DNA of 64,000 nucleotides, from contig JADJAS010000001.1 of NCBI GenBank assembly GCA_016704145.1, forward strand, positions 186,001-250,000, given 5' to 3'. How positions within the stretch are numbered: position 1 is the first letter of the stretch; each line of letters opens with the position of its first letter. The translations under genes were made by a program, and so were the position numbers. This document shows, in pieces, positions 16,272 through 25,200 of this stretch. Under the pieces are notes generated by a model. It saw only the letters and a list, made by a program, of their open reading frames with translations, ran no database searches and was not told where the DNA came from. This stretch comes from Rhodocyclaceae bacterium. GTDB taxonomy: Bacteria; Pseudomonadota; Gammaproteobacteria; Burkholderiales; Rhodocyclaceae.

Positions 16272-17416
16272 GGCACGCCGATGGTGCGGGTGGCGACCGC
16301 GAACATTGCATCGACCAGAATGACGGCGGTGATCGAGGTCACCACCGACGCTGTCGTATTCGCAGCGAGACTCTCCGTGTTCGGGCGGGCGCGCAGGCCG
16401 AAATGACAGGCCACAAGCGCCACCAGGATGCCGAAAATTACGCCCTTGGCCAGGCCGATCCACAGATTGGCCACCGGCACGGCCTTGGGCAGGCGGTCGA
16501 GAAACACCTGGTGGCCGACATCGATCTGCGCGGCTGCCGCGAGCATGCCGCCGGCCAGCGCCAGCACATCCACCCACAGCACCAAGAGCGGCATGGCCAC
16601 GGCCAGCGCGATCACCTTGGGCATCACCAGCCGCAGGCTCCTCGGCACGCCCATGGTCGCCAGCGCGTCGATTTCCTCCGTCACCCGCATCACGCCGAGC
16701 TGCGCGGTCATCGCCGATCCCGAGCGCCCGGCCACCAGCAGCGCGGCCAGCACCGGACCGAGTTCCCGGACGATGCCAAGACCGAGGATATCGACGATGT
16801 AGAGATCGGCGCCCAGGCGCTGCAATTGCAGCGCCGAAAGGTAGGCCAGGACGACGCCGACCATCGCTCCCACCAGCGCGATGACCGGCATGGCGCGCAC
16901 ACCGCTCTTGTAGATGTTGGCCGATACCTCCCGCCACGGCATGTCGCCCGGATGCCGCGCCACGTGCAGCATGTCCAGTGCCACCCGACCGATCAGCGCC
17001 AGCAAGTCGGCGAGATGCCCGCCGAAATCCAGCGCCGCTGCTCCGGCGTCGCGCAACCATTCCGCCTGCCGGCGTGGCGCCACGGCTGACTTTTCGCCCG
17101 TGCCGGTTACGAGGATGCGCTCGAAGGCGCGCCGATGCTCGGCGCCCGCCTCCAGGACTTGCGGCAGGCGCTGTCCCCAGGCACGCCAGAGAATGATCAT
17201 GCCGGCGCTGTCGAGCGCGCCGACGCCACGGCAGTCCCATTCGGCATCGCCGCCGATCGCCGTCAGCTGTTGCCTCAATTCGGCGATGCGCGGCGTGATC
17301 GCCGCCAGCGTCCAGCGACCGGTGAGCGTCACCCGCCCGCTCCCACCCTCGCGGGTCGTCACCTCGACGCGGGGAAGGTCCGCGTCCGCAAGCCCCGCAG
17401 CGCGGGCGCGGACCAT
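16268..17416 (-). CDS. MlaE-like permease with N-terminal STAS-like domain
   Basis: A 382-residue inner-membrane protein. The first ~110 residues form a STAS-like domain (RVTLTGRWTLAAITPRIAEL ... DCRGVGALDSAGMIILW), and the rest is the MlaE permease domain (REVSANIYKSGVRAMPVIALVGAMVGVVLAY ... GRSGSAMTAQLGVMRVTEEIDALATMG). In E. coli the STAS partner (MlaB) is separate, so here the two are fused. ATG was preferred over a GTG one codon upstream; the stop of ppx overlaps it (TGATG). A dispersed-repeat copy sits in the linker between the domains. Confidence 0.9.
   Translation of the reverse strand: MVRARAAGLADADLPRVEVTTREGGSGRVTLTGRWTLAAITPRIAELRQQLTAIGGDAEWDCRGVGALDSAGMIILWRAWGQRLPQVLEAGAEHRRAFERILVTGTGEKSAVAPRRQAEWLRDAGAAALDFGGHLADLLALIGRVALDMLHVARHPGDMPWREVSANIYKSGVRAMPVIALVGAMVGVVLAYLSALQLQRLGADLYIVDILGLGIVRELGPVLAALLVAGRSGSAMTAQLGVMRVTEEIDALATMGVPRSLRLVMPKVIALAVAMPLLVLWVDVLALAGGMLAAAAQIDVGHQVFLDRLPKAVPVANLWIGLAKGVIFGILVALVACHFGLRARPNTESLAANTTASVVTSITAVILVDAMFAVATRTIGVP
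17068..17093 (-). repeat. Dispersed short repeat, copy 4 (inside MlaE-like gene)
   Basis: On the minus strand begins AAAGTCAGCCGTGG then CGCCACGCCGGC. It encodes KSAVAPRRQ in the linker between the STAS-like and permease domains, a place where insertions are tolerated. Confidence 0.5.
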
Positions 17417-18921
17417 CACGGCGAACGCTCACTGTGCTTGCGCCGCACCTTCAGTTCGATGCCGATGCCCGCCCACTGCCGCACCTCCTCGTCGATCGCG
17501 GCGGCGGTGAGCGGCAAGACGGCCAACCAATCGGCGTCGATCCTGAGCTGGAAGCCCATCGCCAGCAGGCTGGCCTGCACGGGTGGCTCCGGCGCCTCGT
17601 CGCGCGCACGATGCAGCAGCGCCGCCATGCGCAGCGCGAAGATCAGCATCCAGTCGCGCGATTCGCCCAGTTCCGGCACGATCCGTTCGAGCTTGCCGCG
17701 ATGCGCCAGCACCAGCCGCGACAGCTTGGCCTGATCGCGCCGGGAGAATCCGGGCATGTCGGCATTGGCCAGGATATAGGCGCTGTGCTTGTGATAGCTG
17801 GCATGCGCCAGTGAAATGCCGATCTCGTGCAGGCGCGCCGCCCAAGTCATGGTCAGTACATCCGGGTGATCGGGATCGTCCCGGGTTTCCGGCAGCAACT
17901 GCGCCAGCAGGCGGGTCGCCGTGCGCGCGACCCGCGCCGCCTGCTCGCCATCGACTTCGTGGCGCCGCATGAACAGGCTCACCGTGGCTTCGCGCAAGTC
18001 GTCATGGTGATATCTCCCGAGCAAATCGTAGAGCACGCCCAGACGCAGCGCGCCTTCCGAGAAGACCATCTGATCGAGACCAAACTCCTTGAATACCGCC
18101 AACATGATGGCGAGTCCACCCGACAGCACGGGCACACGGTCGGCGCGTAACCCATCCAGTTGCAGGTGCCGCGCGTCGCCGGCACGCAGCAGCATGGTCG
18201 CCAGCTTGTCCAATCCGTCGGCGGTGATGCCGCCGGTCGACAGCCCGTTCATTTCCAGCAGGTCGACCAGCGCCTTGGCCGTCCCCGACGAACCGACCGC
18301 CTCTTCCCATCCCGTCTTTCGATAGGTGTGAACAATGGTCTGGATCTCCTTGCGCGCCGCCAGTTCGGCCGCCCTCATCGACGCCTTGTCGACCCGGCCG
18401 CCGGGAAAATAGCGCAGGCTGAAACCGACGCAGCCCATGTAGAGGGATTCCAGATGAAGCGGCTTGAAGTTCCGGCCGATGATGAACTCGGTCGAACCGC
18501 CGCCGATGTCGACCACCAGCTGCTGGGAGCGAGGATTGGGCAGGCTGTGCGCGACACCGAGATAGATCAGGCGCGCCTCCTCCCGCCCCGAGATCACCTC
18601 GATGGGGATGCCCAGCGCGGCTTCCGCCCGGGCTAGAAACGACGATGCATTCTTGGCGACGCGCAGGGTATTGGTCGCGACGGCGCGCCTTGCATCGCCG
18701 GGCAGGCCGCGCAGGCGTTCGCCAAAGCGCGCCAGTGCCTCCAGCGCCCGGATCTGCGAAGCATCGTCCAGCGCCCTCTCCGCGTTAAGACCCGCCGCCA
18801 GGCGCACTGATTCCTTCAACGAGTCGAGCGGATAGATCTGGTTGCCGATCACCCGGCCGACCTGGAGCCGGAAGCTGTTGGAACCGAGATCCACGGCGGC
18901 AATCAGGTCATGAGTCACCAT
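17416..18921 (-). CDS. ppx: Ppx/GppA exopolyphosphatase
   Basis: A 501-residue member of the Ppx/GppA family. The actin-like N-terminal half shows IAAVDLGSNSFRLQVGRV, the phosphate loop VDIGGGSTEFIIG (about 140-153) and GSSGTAKAL. The C-terminal half is an HD-like helical domain. The enzyme removes terminal phosphates from polyphosphate or hydrolyses pppGpp. The relA gene lies 1.1 kb upstream on the same strand, so both sides of the stringent-response chemistry are near one another, but a toxin-antitoxin pair and an IS remnant separate them. Confidence 0.92.
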   Translation of the reverse strand: MVTHDLIAAVDLGSNSFRLQVGRVIGNQIYPLDSLKESVRLAAGLNAERALDDASQIRALEALARFGERLRGLPGDARRAVATNTLRVAKNASSFLARAEAALGIPIEVISGREEARLIYLGVAHSLPNPRSQQLVVDIGGGSTEFIIGRNFKPLHLESLYMGCVGFSLRYFPGGRVDKASMRAAELAARKEIQTIVHTYRKTGWEEAVGSSGTAKALVDLLEMNGLSTGGITADGLDKLATMLLRAGDARHLQLDGLRADRVPVLSGGLAIMLAVFKEFGLDQMVFSEGALRLGVLYDLLGRYHHDDLREATVSLFMRRHEVDGEQAARVARTATRLLAQLLPETRDDPDHPDVLTMTWAARLHEIGISLAHASYHKHSAYILANADMPGFSRRDQAKLSRLVLAHRGKLERIVPELGESRDWMLIFALRMAALLHRARDEAPEPPVQASLLAMGFQLRIDADWLAVLPLTAAAIDEEVRQWAGIGIELKVRRKHSERSP

Positions 18922-19021
18922 AGCTCAAGTCATATCCAAGGGTCGGCGAAATCTTAGCATCGCCAGCACTTCACCGAACCACGGACAACCGGCCGGTTGA
19001 GGGAACCGCAACCAAGTAGTC

Positions 19022-19235
19022 CCTGCTTTCAATCTAGGGACGCGCTGAACAAGTAGCCGCAGAACGCGGCCACGGACATTGATTGGGCGGAGATGCTGAT
19101 TTTTTTGTCATATTCTGGCTCCCGGAGGGACGGGTCGGCGGGCCTTCTCCCGGTTCTTGGTCGAGGGCAGCTCGGCGATCAGCATCGCATCGACGATCGT
19201 GCCGCCCGAGAGTGTCGGCTGGGCTGATACCGGCT
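19022..19235 (-). pseudogene. IS5-family transposase remnant
   Basis: On the minus strand, directly after the toxin stop, the frame reads LSGGTIVDAMLIAELPSTKN followed by REKARRP, which matches the first catalytic-Asp region of IS5-type transposases (GTIVDATLIAAPSSTKN). It soon runs into a stop. About 45 residues are recognisable and nothing else of the element remains. The rest of 18922-19021 shows no gene. Confidence 0.6.
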
Positions 19236-19520
19236 TCACCGCTGCGGCGGCCACTGCCTGGGCGCGTGCATGACGCGCAGCACGCGCACCAACTCGCCGG
19301 CCACGTCATACACCAGGATGTAATTGTGATGCGCTACCAGTTCGCGGGTGCCCGCCACACGACCCGGCCGACCGAGGCCGGGATGATCGATCAGGCGGCA
19401 GGCCTTTTCCGCAAACAACTCATCGAGCGCCAGCGCGGCGGTCGGGTTGTCGGCCTCGATGTAGTCATAAATCTCGTCGCGGTCCTGTGTTGCCTCTGGC
19501 GTCCAAAATAACCGGATCAT
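19236..19520 (-). CDS. ParE/RelE family toxin
   Basis: A 94-residue protein of the ParE/RelE fold: FWTPEATQDRDEIYDYIEADNPTAA at the start, then HPGLGRPGRVAGTRELVAHHNYILVYDV and a final VLRVMHAPRQWP. GRxGRVxGTREL and HxxRxWP are characteristic of the ParE-like branch (gyrase poisons) as well as some RelE-type RNases, so the target is not settled. The start overlaps the antitoxin stop (ATGA), the usual arrangement. It abuts an IS5-type remnant. Confidence 0.85.
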   Translation of the reverse strand: MIRLFWTPEATQDRDEIYDYIEADNPTAALALDELFAEKACRLIDHPGLGRPGRVAGTRELVAHHNYILVYDVAGELVRVLRVMHAPRQWPPQR

Positions 19521-19807
19521 TCGGCAGCGGCTTCAAGCCGGCGACGCGTTGCCGTGCGCTTGGCCGCGAACTTCGCTTCCACCTCATCCGCCGGAATCAG
19601 TTGGCCGACATTGGCCGAATCCAGGCCGATTTGCACCTGGCGACGAAACCAGGCGTCATGTTCCGATGCCTCCTGCTGCTGCCTCACGAAGTCGCGCATG
19701 AAGTCGCGCAGCAACTGCGCGGCGTTGCGGTCGCGGTTCCTTGCGGCGTTGGAAAATTCGGCTTTCAAGGCCTCATCGACCCGGAACGTAAAGGTTGCCT
19801 CGCTCAT
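19517..19807 (-). CDS. Ribbon-helix-helix type antitoxin
   Basis: A 96-residue protein with an N-terminal ribbon-helix-helix-like stretch (TFRVDEALKAEFSNAARNRDRNAAQLLRDFM, residues 5-36) for DNA binding and a charged C-terminus for toxin binding. The ATG was chosen because GAGGG lies about nine bases upstream. It precedes and overlaps the ParE/RelE gene by four bases. Such antitoxins repress their own promoter, which should lie in 19808-20020, a 213-base stretch with no other visible gene. Confidence 0.82.
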   Translation of the reverse strand: MSEATFTFRVDEALKAEFSNAARNRDRNAAQLLRDFMRDFVRQQQEASEHDAWFRRQVQIGLDSANVGQLIPADEVEAKFAAKRTATRRRLEAAAE

Positions 19808-20020
19808 GGTGTTGCCCTCATGTATTACGCGGTAAGTACACGGTAGCACACTACCGGACGCACTGGAATTGCGCCGGCTAGCTTGGTCTACAGCCAATAT
19901 TTGCGAATGGATAGCCGTCGAAGGTTCGGGGAAAACACTAAACCAGCTCCGCATGGAGATTGGTGATCTTTGAAATACTTGTCGCAGCATCATGCGCGAT
20001 GATTGCTGAATAACACTACA

Positions 20021-22234
20021 CTAGCCACGCCGAACGCCAATGACGCCGCCGATTTCTCCCACCCGAGCCAGCACCCGCTGTAATTGATCGGCATCGGCAA
20101 GTTCGACGGTAAACGCCATCCGGGCCATGCCGCTTTTCGATTGCGTCTTGACGGCCGTGACGTTGATTTTTTCCTTCGACAGCACATCGGAGATATCGCG
20201 TAGCAAACCCTGGCGGTCGTTGGCCTCGACCAGCAGATCGGCTGCGTAGACCCCGCCGTGCTGGCCGCCCCACTGGGCATCGACCACGCGCTCGGGATTA
20301 CGCGCGGACATGTTGCGGAAGTTGGCGCAGTCCAGGCGGTGCACCGAGACACCACGCCCGCGCGTGACGAAACCGGCCACGCGGTCGGGCGGTACCGGCT
20401 TGCAGCAGCGCCCGAGCTGGGTCATCAGCTTGTCCACACCAACAACCAGGATGCGGCCGCCATCGCCTTGCCCTTCCGTCTTGCTCTTCCGGGTGGCCAG
20501 CTCGGGCTCGGATTCGGCGGTCGCCGCATCGCCGCGCAGCGCCATCTGAAAGGCGCGCGGACCCAGTTCGCCGCGCGCCGCGGCGAGGAACATCTGGTCG
20601 GGATTCTTGCAGCCCAGCTTGTGGGCGAGTTCGTCGAGGTTGGTCAAACTCTGGCCGGCGCGTTGCAACTCCCGGGCGACCAGGTTTCGTCCCTGCGCCA
20701 GCATCTCCGACTCCTGTTGTACCGCGAACCAGGCCTTGACCTTCTGTCGCGCGCGCGACGAATGGAGGAATTCCGGCGCCAGCCAGTCACGCGACGGTCC
20801 TCCCGCCTTGGCCGCCATGATCTCGACGCGCTGGCCGTTGGCGAGCGGCGTGTTCAGCGGCACCAGATGACCGTCAACCTTGGCGCCGCGGCAGCGGTGG
20901 CCGATATCGGTATGCAGGCGATAGGCAAAATCGACGGGCGTCGCGCCCTTCGGCAGGTCGATGATCCGGCCCTGCGGGGTCAGCACATAAATGGTGTCGT
21001 CGAGCGCGGCGCGCTTGAACTGCTCGACCCAGGCCACCGAATCGGTGAGCTCGTCGCGCCAGGACAACAGCTGGCGCAGCCAGGCGATTTTCTCGTCGTA
21101 GGCCGATTCCGCCTTTGCCGCGCTTTGGCCAACCGAGCCGGCTTCCTTGTAGCGCCAGTGGGCCGCCACGCCAAGTTCCGCGTGGCGATGCATTTCCTGC
21201 GTGCGGATCTGTACTTCGAGCGAACGGCCATCCTCGGCGATCACGGCGGTATGCAGCGAGCGATAGTAATTGCCCTTCGGATGGGAGATATAGTCGTCGA
21301 ACTCGCCGTGGATCGGCTGCCAGAGGGCGTGCACGAGGCCCAGCGCGGTGTAGCAATCCTTGACCTCATCCACGACGATGCGCAATGCGCGCACATCATG
21401 GACCTCGGCGAAGTCGAGATCCTTCTGCCGCATCTTGTTCCAGATGCTGTAGATGTGCTTGGGCCGGCCATAGACTTCCGCATTGCCGATGCCGGATCGT
21501 TCGAGTTCCGCCCGCAGCCGGGCCACGGCCGAGCCGATGAAGGATTCCCGCTCGACGCGCTTCTCGTCGAGTTGTTTGGCGATGCGCTTGTAGGTGAGCG
21601 GCTCCAGGAAGCGGAATGAGAGATCCTCGATCTCCCACTTCATCTGCCAGACGCCCAGGCGATTGGCCAGCGGCGCGTAGACCTCCAGGCTCTCGCGCGC
21701 GAGATCGTGGCGCTCCGGCGTGTCGTGATCGGTCAGCCCGCGCAGTGTCTGCGCCCGCGAAGCGAGCCGCAGCATCACGACCCGAATGTCGGCCGCCATC
21801 GCCAGCAGCATCTTCCTGAGGATCTCCGCCTGCGCCTTGGCATCGCCGGCCCCACCGGTGCGGGCCGCCGCCTCGGTCAATGGTCGCAGCCCCTTGAGTC
21901 GATGCAGGCTGGTCACCAGGTCGGCGACCGATTCGCCGAAGCGGGCCACCAACTTGACCCGGGCTTCGGGCAAATAGTCGGCGGCGGCAAACAGTACCGC
22001 CGCCAGGCGCGCATCGAGGTCGAGATTGAGCGTGGCGATCTGCAAGGCCATGCCGACTGCGTGGCGGAGAACCTCCTCGCCGGTGCCCAGGCTCTTGCCC
22101 GCGTAAAGATCGGCGGCCAGATCGAGCGCCTCGTCCAGTGTCGTCCTCGCCTGCCCGGACAGCCCGGCGCCGAGGCGGGTCAGGATGTCGCCATCGATGC
22201 CGGCGTCGCTGAGGGCGTGGACGACGGATACCAA
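20021..22234 (-). CDS. relA: RelA-type GTP pyrophosphokinase
   Basis: A 737-residue long RelA/SpoT homologue. The N-terminal hydrolase domain is degenerate: the His-Asp pair expected after the first helices is replaced (AAVLFAAADYLPEA), so the protein is probably synthetase-only. The synthetase domain is intact (YGRPKHIYSIWNKMRQK, FDDYISHPKGNYYRSLHTAV, EVQIRTQEMHRHAELGVAAHWRYKE). TGS (DTIYVLTPQGRIIDLPKGATPVDFAYRLH) and C-terminal ACT domains follow. It makes (p)ppGpp on ribosome stalling. It is transcribed from immediately after purL. Confidence 0.94.
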   Translation of the reverse strand: MVSVVHALSDAGIDGDILTRLGAGLSGQARTTLDEALDLAADLYAGKSLGTGEEVLRHAVGMALQIATLNLDLDARLAAVLFAAADYLPEARVKLVARFGESVADLVTSLHRLKGLRPLTEAAARTGGAGDAKAQAEILRKMLLAMAADIRVVMLRLASRAQTLRGLTDHDTPERHDLARESLEVYAPLANRLGVWQMKWEIEDLSFRFLEPLTYKRIAKQLDEKRVERESFIGSAVARLRAELERSGIGNAEVYGRPKHIYSIWNKMRQKDLDFAEVHDVRALRIVVDEVKDCYTALGLVHALWQPIHGEFDDYISHPKGNYYRSLHTAVIAEDGRSLEVQIRTQEMHRHAELGVAAHWRYKEAGSVGQSAAKAESAYDEKIAWLRQLLSWRDELTDSVAWVEQFKRAALDDTIYVLTPQGRIIDLPKGATPVDFAYRLHTDIGHRCRGAKVDGHLVPLNTPLANGQRVEIMAAKAGGPSRDWLAPEFLHSSRARQKVKAWFAVQQESEMLAQGRNLVARELQRAGQSLTNLDELAHKLGCKNPDQMFLAAARGELGPRAFQMALRGDAATAESEPELATRKSKTEGQGDGGRILVVGVDKLMTQLGRCCKPVPPDRVAGFVTRGRGVSVHRLDCANFRNMSARNPERVVDAQWGGQHGGVYAADLLVEANDRQGLLRDISDVLSKEKINVTAVKTQSKSGMARMAFTVELADADQLQRVLARVGEIGGVIGVRRG

Positions 22235-22235
22235 G

Positions 22236-25200
22236 CTACCCCACCCACTTCCTCGCGTTGCGGAACATGGTCAGCCACGGGCTGTTTTCGCCCCAGCCCT
22301 CGGGATGCCAGGACATCTGCACGGTACGGAAGATGCGCTCGGGGTGCGGCATCATGATCGTAAAGCGGCCGTCCGGCGTGGTCACGCCGGCGATGCCCGC
22401 GGGCGAGCCGTTCGGGTTGAACGGATACGTCGTCGCGACCCGGCCGCGGTTGTCGATGTAGCGTAGCGCCACGGCTGGCTTTCCCGAATCACCCGCGAAG
22501 ACGGCGCGACCTTCGCCGTGGGAGACGACGACGGGAAGCCTGGAACCCATCATGCCCTGCAAGAATATCGAACGTGACTCCGGAATCTCGACCATCACGA
22601 AGCGCGCCTCGAACTGCTCGGAACGATTGCGATGGAAGGTCGGCCAGCTTTGCGCACCGGGGATGATGCCGGCCAGGTGGCTCATCATCTGGCAGCCGTT
22701 GCAGACGCCCAGCGCGAAGGAATCGGGCCGCGCGAAGAAGGCGGCGAAGTCGTCGCGCAGGCGCTCGTTGAACAGGATGGACTTCGCCCAGCCCTGGCCA
22801 GCGCCGAGCACGTCGCCGTAGGAGAAGCCGCCGCAGGCGACGAAGCCGGAAAAGTCAGTCATGGCGACACGCCGCGCGTGCAGGTCGCTCATGTGCACAT
22901 CGATGCATTCGAACCCGGCGCGGTCGAAGGCCGCCGCCATCTCGACCTGGCCGTTGACGCCCTGCTCCCGAAGTACGGCGATCCTCGGCTTCGCGCCGCC
23001 GATGGCGAACGGCGCCGCCGGATCGAAAGTGAGCGTGGCGGCAAGACCCGGGTCGCCCGCGTCGAGCAGCGCGTCGAATTCCTCGTCGGCGCAACCTGCA
23101 TCGTCGCGCAGGCGGGCGATCCGGTGGCTCACCTCGCTCCAGGCCTGTTGCAGTTCCACGCGGCGTGCCGCGAAGACTGACTTTGCGTTGCGCCAGACCC
23201 GCACCTCGTCGGCGCCGTTGAGCGTGCCGATCGCGTGCGAACAAGCGCCGAGGCCCGCGTCGCGCAGCGTCTGCATCACTTCCGAGCGATCTTCGCGCCG
23301 TATCTGGACCACGGCACCCAGCTCCTCGTTGAACAGCGCGGCGACCATGCGGTCCCGCATGCGGCCATCCAGAAGTTGCGGCGCGCGCTCGATGCCGTCC
23401 ACATCATTCATCAGCGGATCGAAGCAGAGCGCGTCGAGATTCAACGACACGCCCAGGTGCGAGGCGAAGCTCATTTCGCAGACAGTGGCGAACAGGCCGC
23501 CGTCGGAACGGTCGTGGTAGGCCAGAAGTTTCGGCCGCAGCTGCCGCACGGCGTTGAAGAAACACTTGAGCGAAGCCGCATCGGCATCCGGCGGCACGTC
23601 GCCGGACTTGCCATGAACCTGCGCCAGCGCCGAGCCGCCGAGGCGGTTGCGGCCTTTGCCGAGATCGATCAGGATCAGTTCCGTCTCGCCGACCTCCTGG
23701 TCGGCGCGCAGTTGCGGCGTCAGCGTCTTGCGCACGTCGGCGCAGGGCGCGAAGGCGGTGACGATCAGCGACAGCGGCGCGACGACCTGCTTGGCCGTGC
23801 CGTTCTCTTCCCAGCGCGTGCGCATGGACAGGGAATCCTTGCCGACGGGAATGGAAACGCCGAGCGCCGGGCAGAAGTCGAGACCGACGGTCCTGACCGT
23901 ATCGAACAGCGCCGCGTCCTCGTTGCCGTGACCGGCAGCCGCCATCCAGTTCGCGGACAGCTTGATGTGGTTCAGGCTGGCGATGTCGGCGGCGGCGATG
24001 TTGGTGATCGCCTCGCCGATGGCCATGCGTCCGGAGGCTGGCGCCTCCAGCATCGCCAGCGGCGTGCGCTCGCCCATGGCGAAGCACTCGCCGAGCCAGG
24101 TATCGTAGCCCATGGTCGTCACGGCCACGTCGGCGACCGGCACCTGCCACGGGCCGACGAACTGGTCGCGCGCCGTCATGCCGCCGACGCTGCGATCGCC
24201 GATGGTGATCAGGAAGCTCTTGCTCGCCACGGCCGGCAGGCGCAGCACGCGGAATGCTGCCTCTTTCAAGTCGATGCCGCCGACGTCGAGCGCGGGCATA
24301 CTCACCTGTTTGCGCGTCGCGTTGCGGTGCATGCGCGGTGGCTTGCCGAGCAGCACCTCCATCGGCATGTCGACCGCCTTGTTGCCGAAATGCTTGTCGG
24401 TAACGATGAGCTCGCGCTCCGCCGTCGCCTCGCCGAGCACCGCGAACGGGCAGCGCTCGCGCTCGCACATTGCCTTGAATTCTTCGAGTCGCCTGGGCGG
24501 AATCGCCAGCACGTAGCGCTCCTGCGCCTCGTTCGACCAGATCTCGCGCGGCGACATGCCCGGCTCCTCGGACGGCACGTTGCGCAGCTCGAAACGCGCG
24601 CCGCGCTTGGCGTCGTTGGCCAGTTCGGGCATGGCGTTGGAGATACCGCCGGCGCCGACGTCGTGGATGGCGAGGATGGGGTTGGCCTCACCGAGTTGCC
24701 AGCAGCGGTCAATGACCTCTTGGGCGCGCCGCTGCATTTCCGGGTTGCCGCGCTGCACGGAGGCGAAGTCGAGGTCGGCGGTGTTGGTGCCGGTCGCCAT
24801 CGACGAGGCCGCGCCGCCGCCCAGGCCGATCAGCATGCCCGGCCCGCCGAGCTGAATCAGCAGGGTGCCGGCCGGAAACTCATTTTTGAAGCAGTGGCGG
24901 TCGGCGATGTTGCCGACGCCGCCGGCGATCATGATCGGTTTGTGGTAGCCGCGCACTTCGCCGTTGAACTCCTGCTCGAAGGTGCGGAAGTAGCCGGCGA
25001 GATTGGGCCGGCCGAATTCGTTGTTGAAGGCCGCCGCGCCGAGCGGACCTTCGATCATGATGTCGAGCGCCGAGGCAATGCGGTCCGGCTTGCCGTAGCC
25101 CGATTCCCACGGCTGCGCGTAGCCGGGGATATTCAGATCGGAAACCGAGAAGCCGCACAGGCCGGCCTTCGGCTTGGAACCCCGGCCCGTCGCGCCCTCG

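Noticed and set aside
22450..22480. Possible sixth copy of the dispersed repeat in purL (encodes KPAVALRYID)
   Set aside because: VALRYID is a conserved PurL stretch, so the likeness to the repeat can be explained by protein conservation.
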